Of a stretch of 32,752 nucleotides of DNA, positions 32,114 through 32,752 are shown piece by piece. Source of the stretch: an uncultured Bacteroidota bacterium (GTDB lineage: Bacteria > Bacteroidota > Bacteroidia > Chitinophagales > Chitinophagaceae). The notes below the pieces were generated by a model. The model had not been told where the DNA came from. It did not search any database and saw only the letters and a list, made by a program, of their open reading frames with translations. A program made the position numbers and the translations under genes. Numbering within the stretch: position 1 is the first letter of the stretch; the number at the start of each line of letters is the position of its first letter. The DNA lies in NCBI GenBank assembly GCA_903904855.1, contig CAIVEH010000245.1, positions 1 through 32,752 of the forward strand, read 5' to 3'.

Positions 32114-32263
32114 TGGAAGTTTCACTCTCGTTATTTTTGATGAATACTGTTACATTTTTTGAGATTTTTTTGAGAAATATCCTCTTTTTTCAATCTGGAT
32201 TCCGCTGGATTTTTATGCCCTGATATAAGTTCAGCCAAGAATTAACGCCAATTAACCTGCTCC

Positions 32264-32296
32264 TTTAGGAAAATAGGCTTGCAGTGTCTATTTTTG
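32264..32296 (+). promoter_or_regulatory. Candidate promoter for the YfhO-like gene
   Basis: TATTTTTG (32289-32296) is an exact TAnnTTTG match. TTTA (32264-32267) lies upstream with a 21-base spacer. The start codon follows 38 bases after the -7 element. Confidence 0.4.
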
Positions 32297-32334
32297 GATT
32301 CAGGTATTGGCCTTTTCATTCCAAAAGACTCCTT

Positions 32335-32752
32335 ATGCAGATTGATTTTAAGAAATTTAGGATAGATATCCTTATTATTGTTTGTTTCGCTATAGTATCA
32401 CTGGTCTATTGTTTGCCCCAGTTGCAGGGCAAAAAACTCAACCAGTCCGATAATATTCACTGGCAAGGTATGGCCCGCGAGGGTATGGCTTATCACGACA
32501 GCACCGGCAAAGATGTTTTGTGGTCGAACAGTATGTTCAGTGGTATGCCGACTTATACCCATTATATAGGCGCTGCGAATACAAATTATCCGAGTTTTGT
32601 TCAAACATTACTGGAGACAATGGGTAAACCAGCCTATTTCTTTTTTATTGCCATGATATGCTTCTACCTGCTTACTTCTGTATTAAAGGTGAATAAATGG
32701 GTAGGGGCAATAGGGGCGTTTGCTTATGCCTTCTCATCGTATAATGCTATTA
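32335..32752 (+). CDS. YfhO-like membrane protein, N-terminal part (truncated by window end)
   Basis: An open frame from the ATG at 32335 runs off the window after 139 codons, so the gene is incomplete. It starts MQIDFKKFRIDILIIVCFAI with a first membrane helix at about 11-28, then LPQLQGKKLNQSDNIHWQGM, a soluble segment with DVLWSNSMFSGMPTY, and further hydrophobic segments (AYFFFIAMICFYLLTSVL and WVGAIGAFAYAFSSY). This layout fits the large YfhO-type membrane proteins of Bacteroidota, which resemble GT-C glycosyltransferases and have been linked to cell-envelope glycan modification. The role here is inferred from family resemblance only. Confidence 0.8.
   Translation, partial: MQIDFKKFRIDILIIVCFAIVSLVYCLPQLQGKKLNQSDNIHWQGMAREGMAYHDSTGKDVLWSNSMFSGMPTYTHYIGAANTNYPSFVQTLLETMGKPAYFFFIAMICFYLLTSVLKVNKWVGAIGAFAYAFSSYNAI

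Overview
The window looks like the chromosome of a Bacteroidota bacterium, probably near the Chitinophagaceae/Sphingobacteriia. This rests on five secreted proteins ending in type IX secretion (T9SS) type A sorting domains, an HtpG with a charged linker, a bacillithiol-pathway deacetylase, promoters resembling the Bacteroidota TTTG-N19-TAnnTTTG consensus, and mostly weak Shine-Dalgarno sequences. No rRNA, tRNA, CRISPR array, transposase or phage gene was seen. Coding density is high and no gap without a gene exceeds 300 bases.

Layout. 236-940: secreted Cys-rich PDZ protein. 1050-3026: htpG on the minus strand, separated from it by a strong bidirectional terminator. 3184-3720: small HEAGH zincin-like protein. 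3905-6281: overlapping SDR reductase and AMP-forming acyl ligase genes. 6303-6833: lipoprotein. 7112-7543: PaaI-type thioesterase, whose stop codon abuts the stop codon of the convergent bshB1 (7544-8275). 8326-14828: a minus-strand block of four T9SS cargo proteins, namely a six-repeat NHL propeller, a seven-repeat SBBP-like propeller and two tandem paralogues of unknown function. 15102-17017: DedA membrane protein and MFS transporter, probably one operon. 17311-27774: a giant 3,487-residue T9SS surface protein. 28012-29049: secreted DUF922-like HEQTH protein. 29250-30425: thiolase, preceded by a degenerate heptamer array. 30485-31562: two small secreted proteins related to the one at 6303. 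31769-32113: IscA/ErpA-type Fe-S protein. 32335 to the window end: start of a YfhO-like membrane protein.

The main theme is the cell surface. About 17 kb encodes T9SS-exported propellers and adhesin-like proteins. The giant protein is the most striking: after an N-terminal Ig-like domain it has 15 Big_2-like repeats of about 73 residues, 21 repeats of about 90 residues that I cannot name, three PKD/Ig-like domains and a sorting domain. Both large arrays carry two cysteines per repeat, and the first is almost free of charged residues other than Asp. Lipid and acyl metabolism (SDR, acyl ligase, PaaI thioesterase, thiolase) and housekeeping genes (htpG, bshB1, Fe-S carrier) surround this theme without forming one pathway.

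The non-coding items most worth checking are the 11-unit heptamer array ending just before the thiolase start codon, the 22-bp perfect inverted repeat at 9763-9819, and the TGACA direct repeat upstream of htpG.
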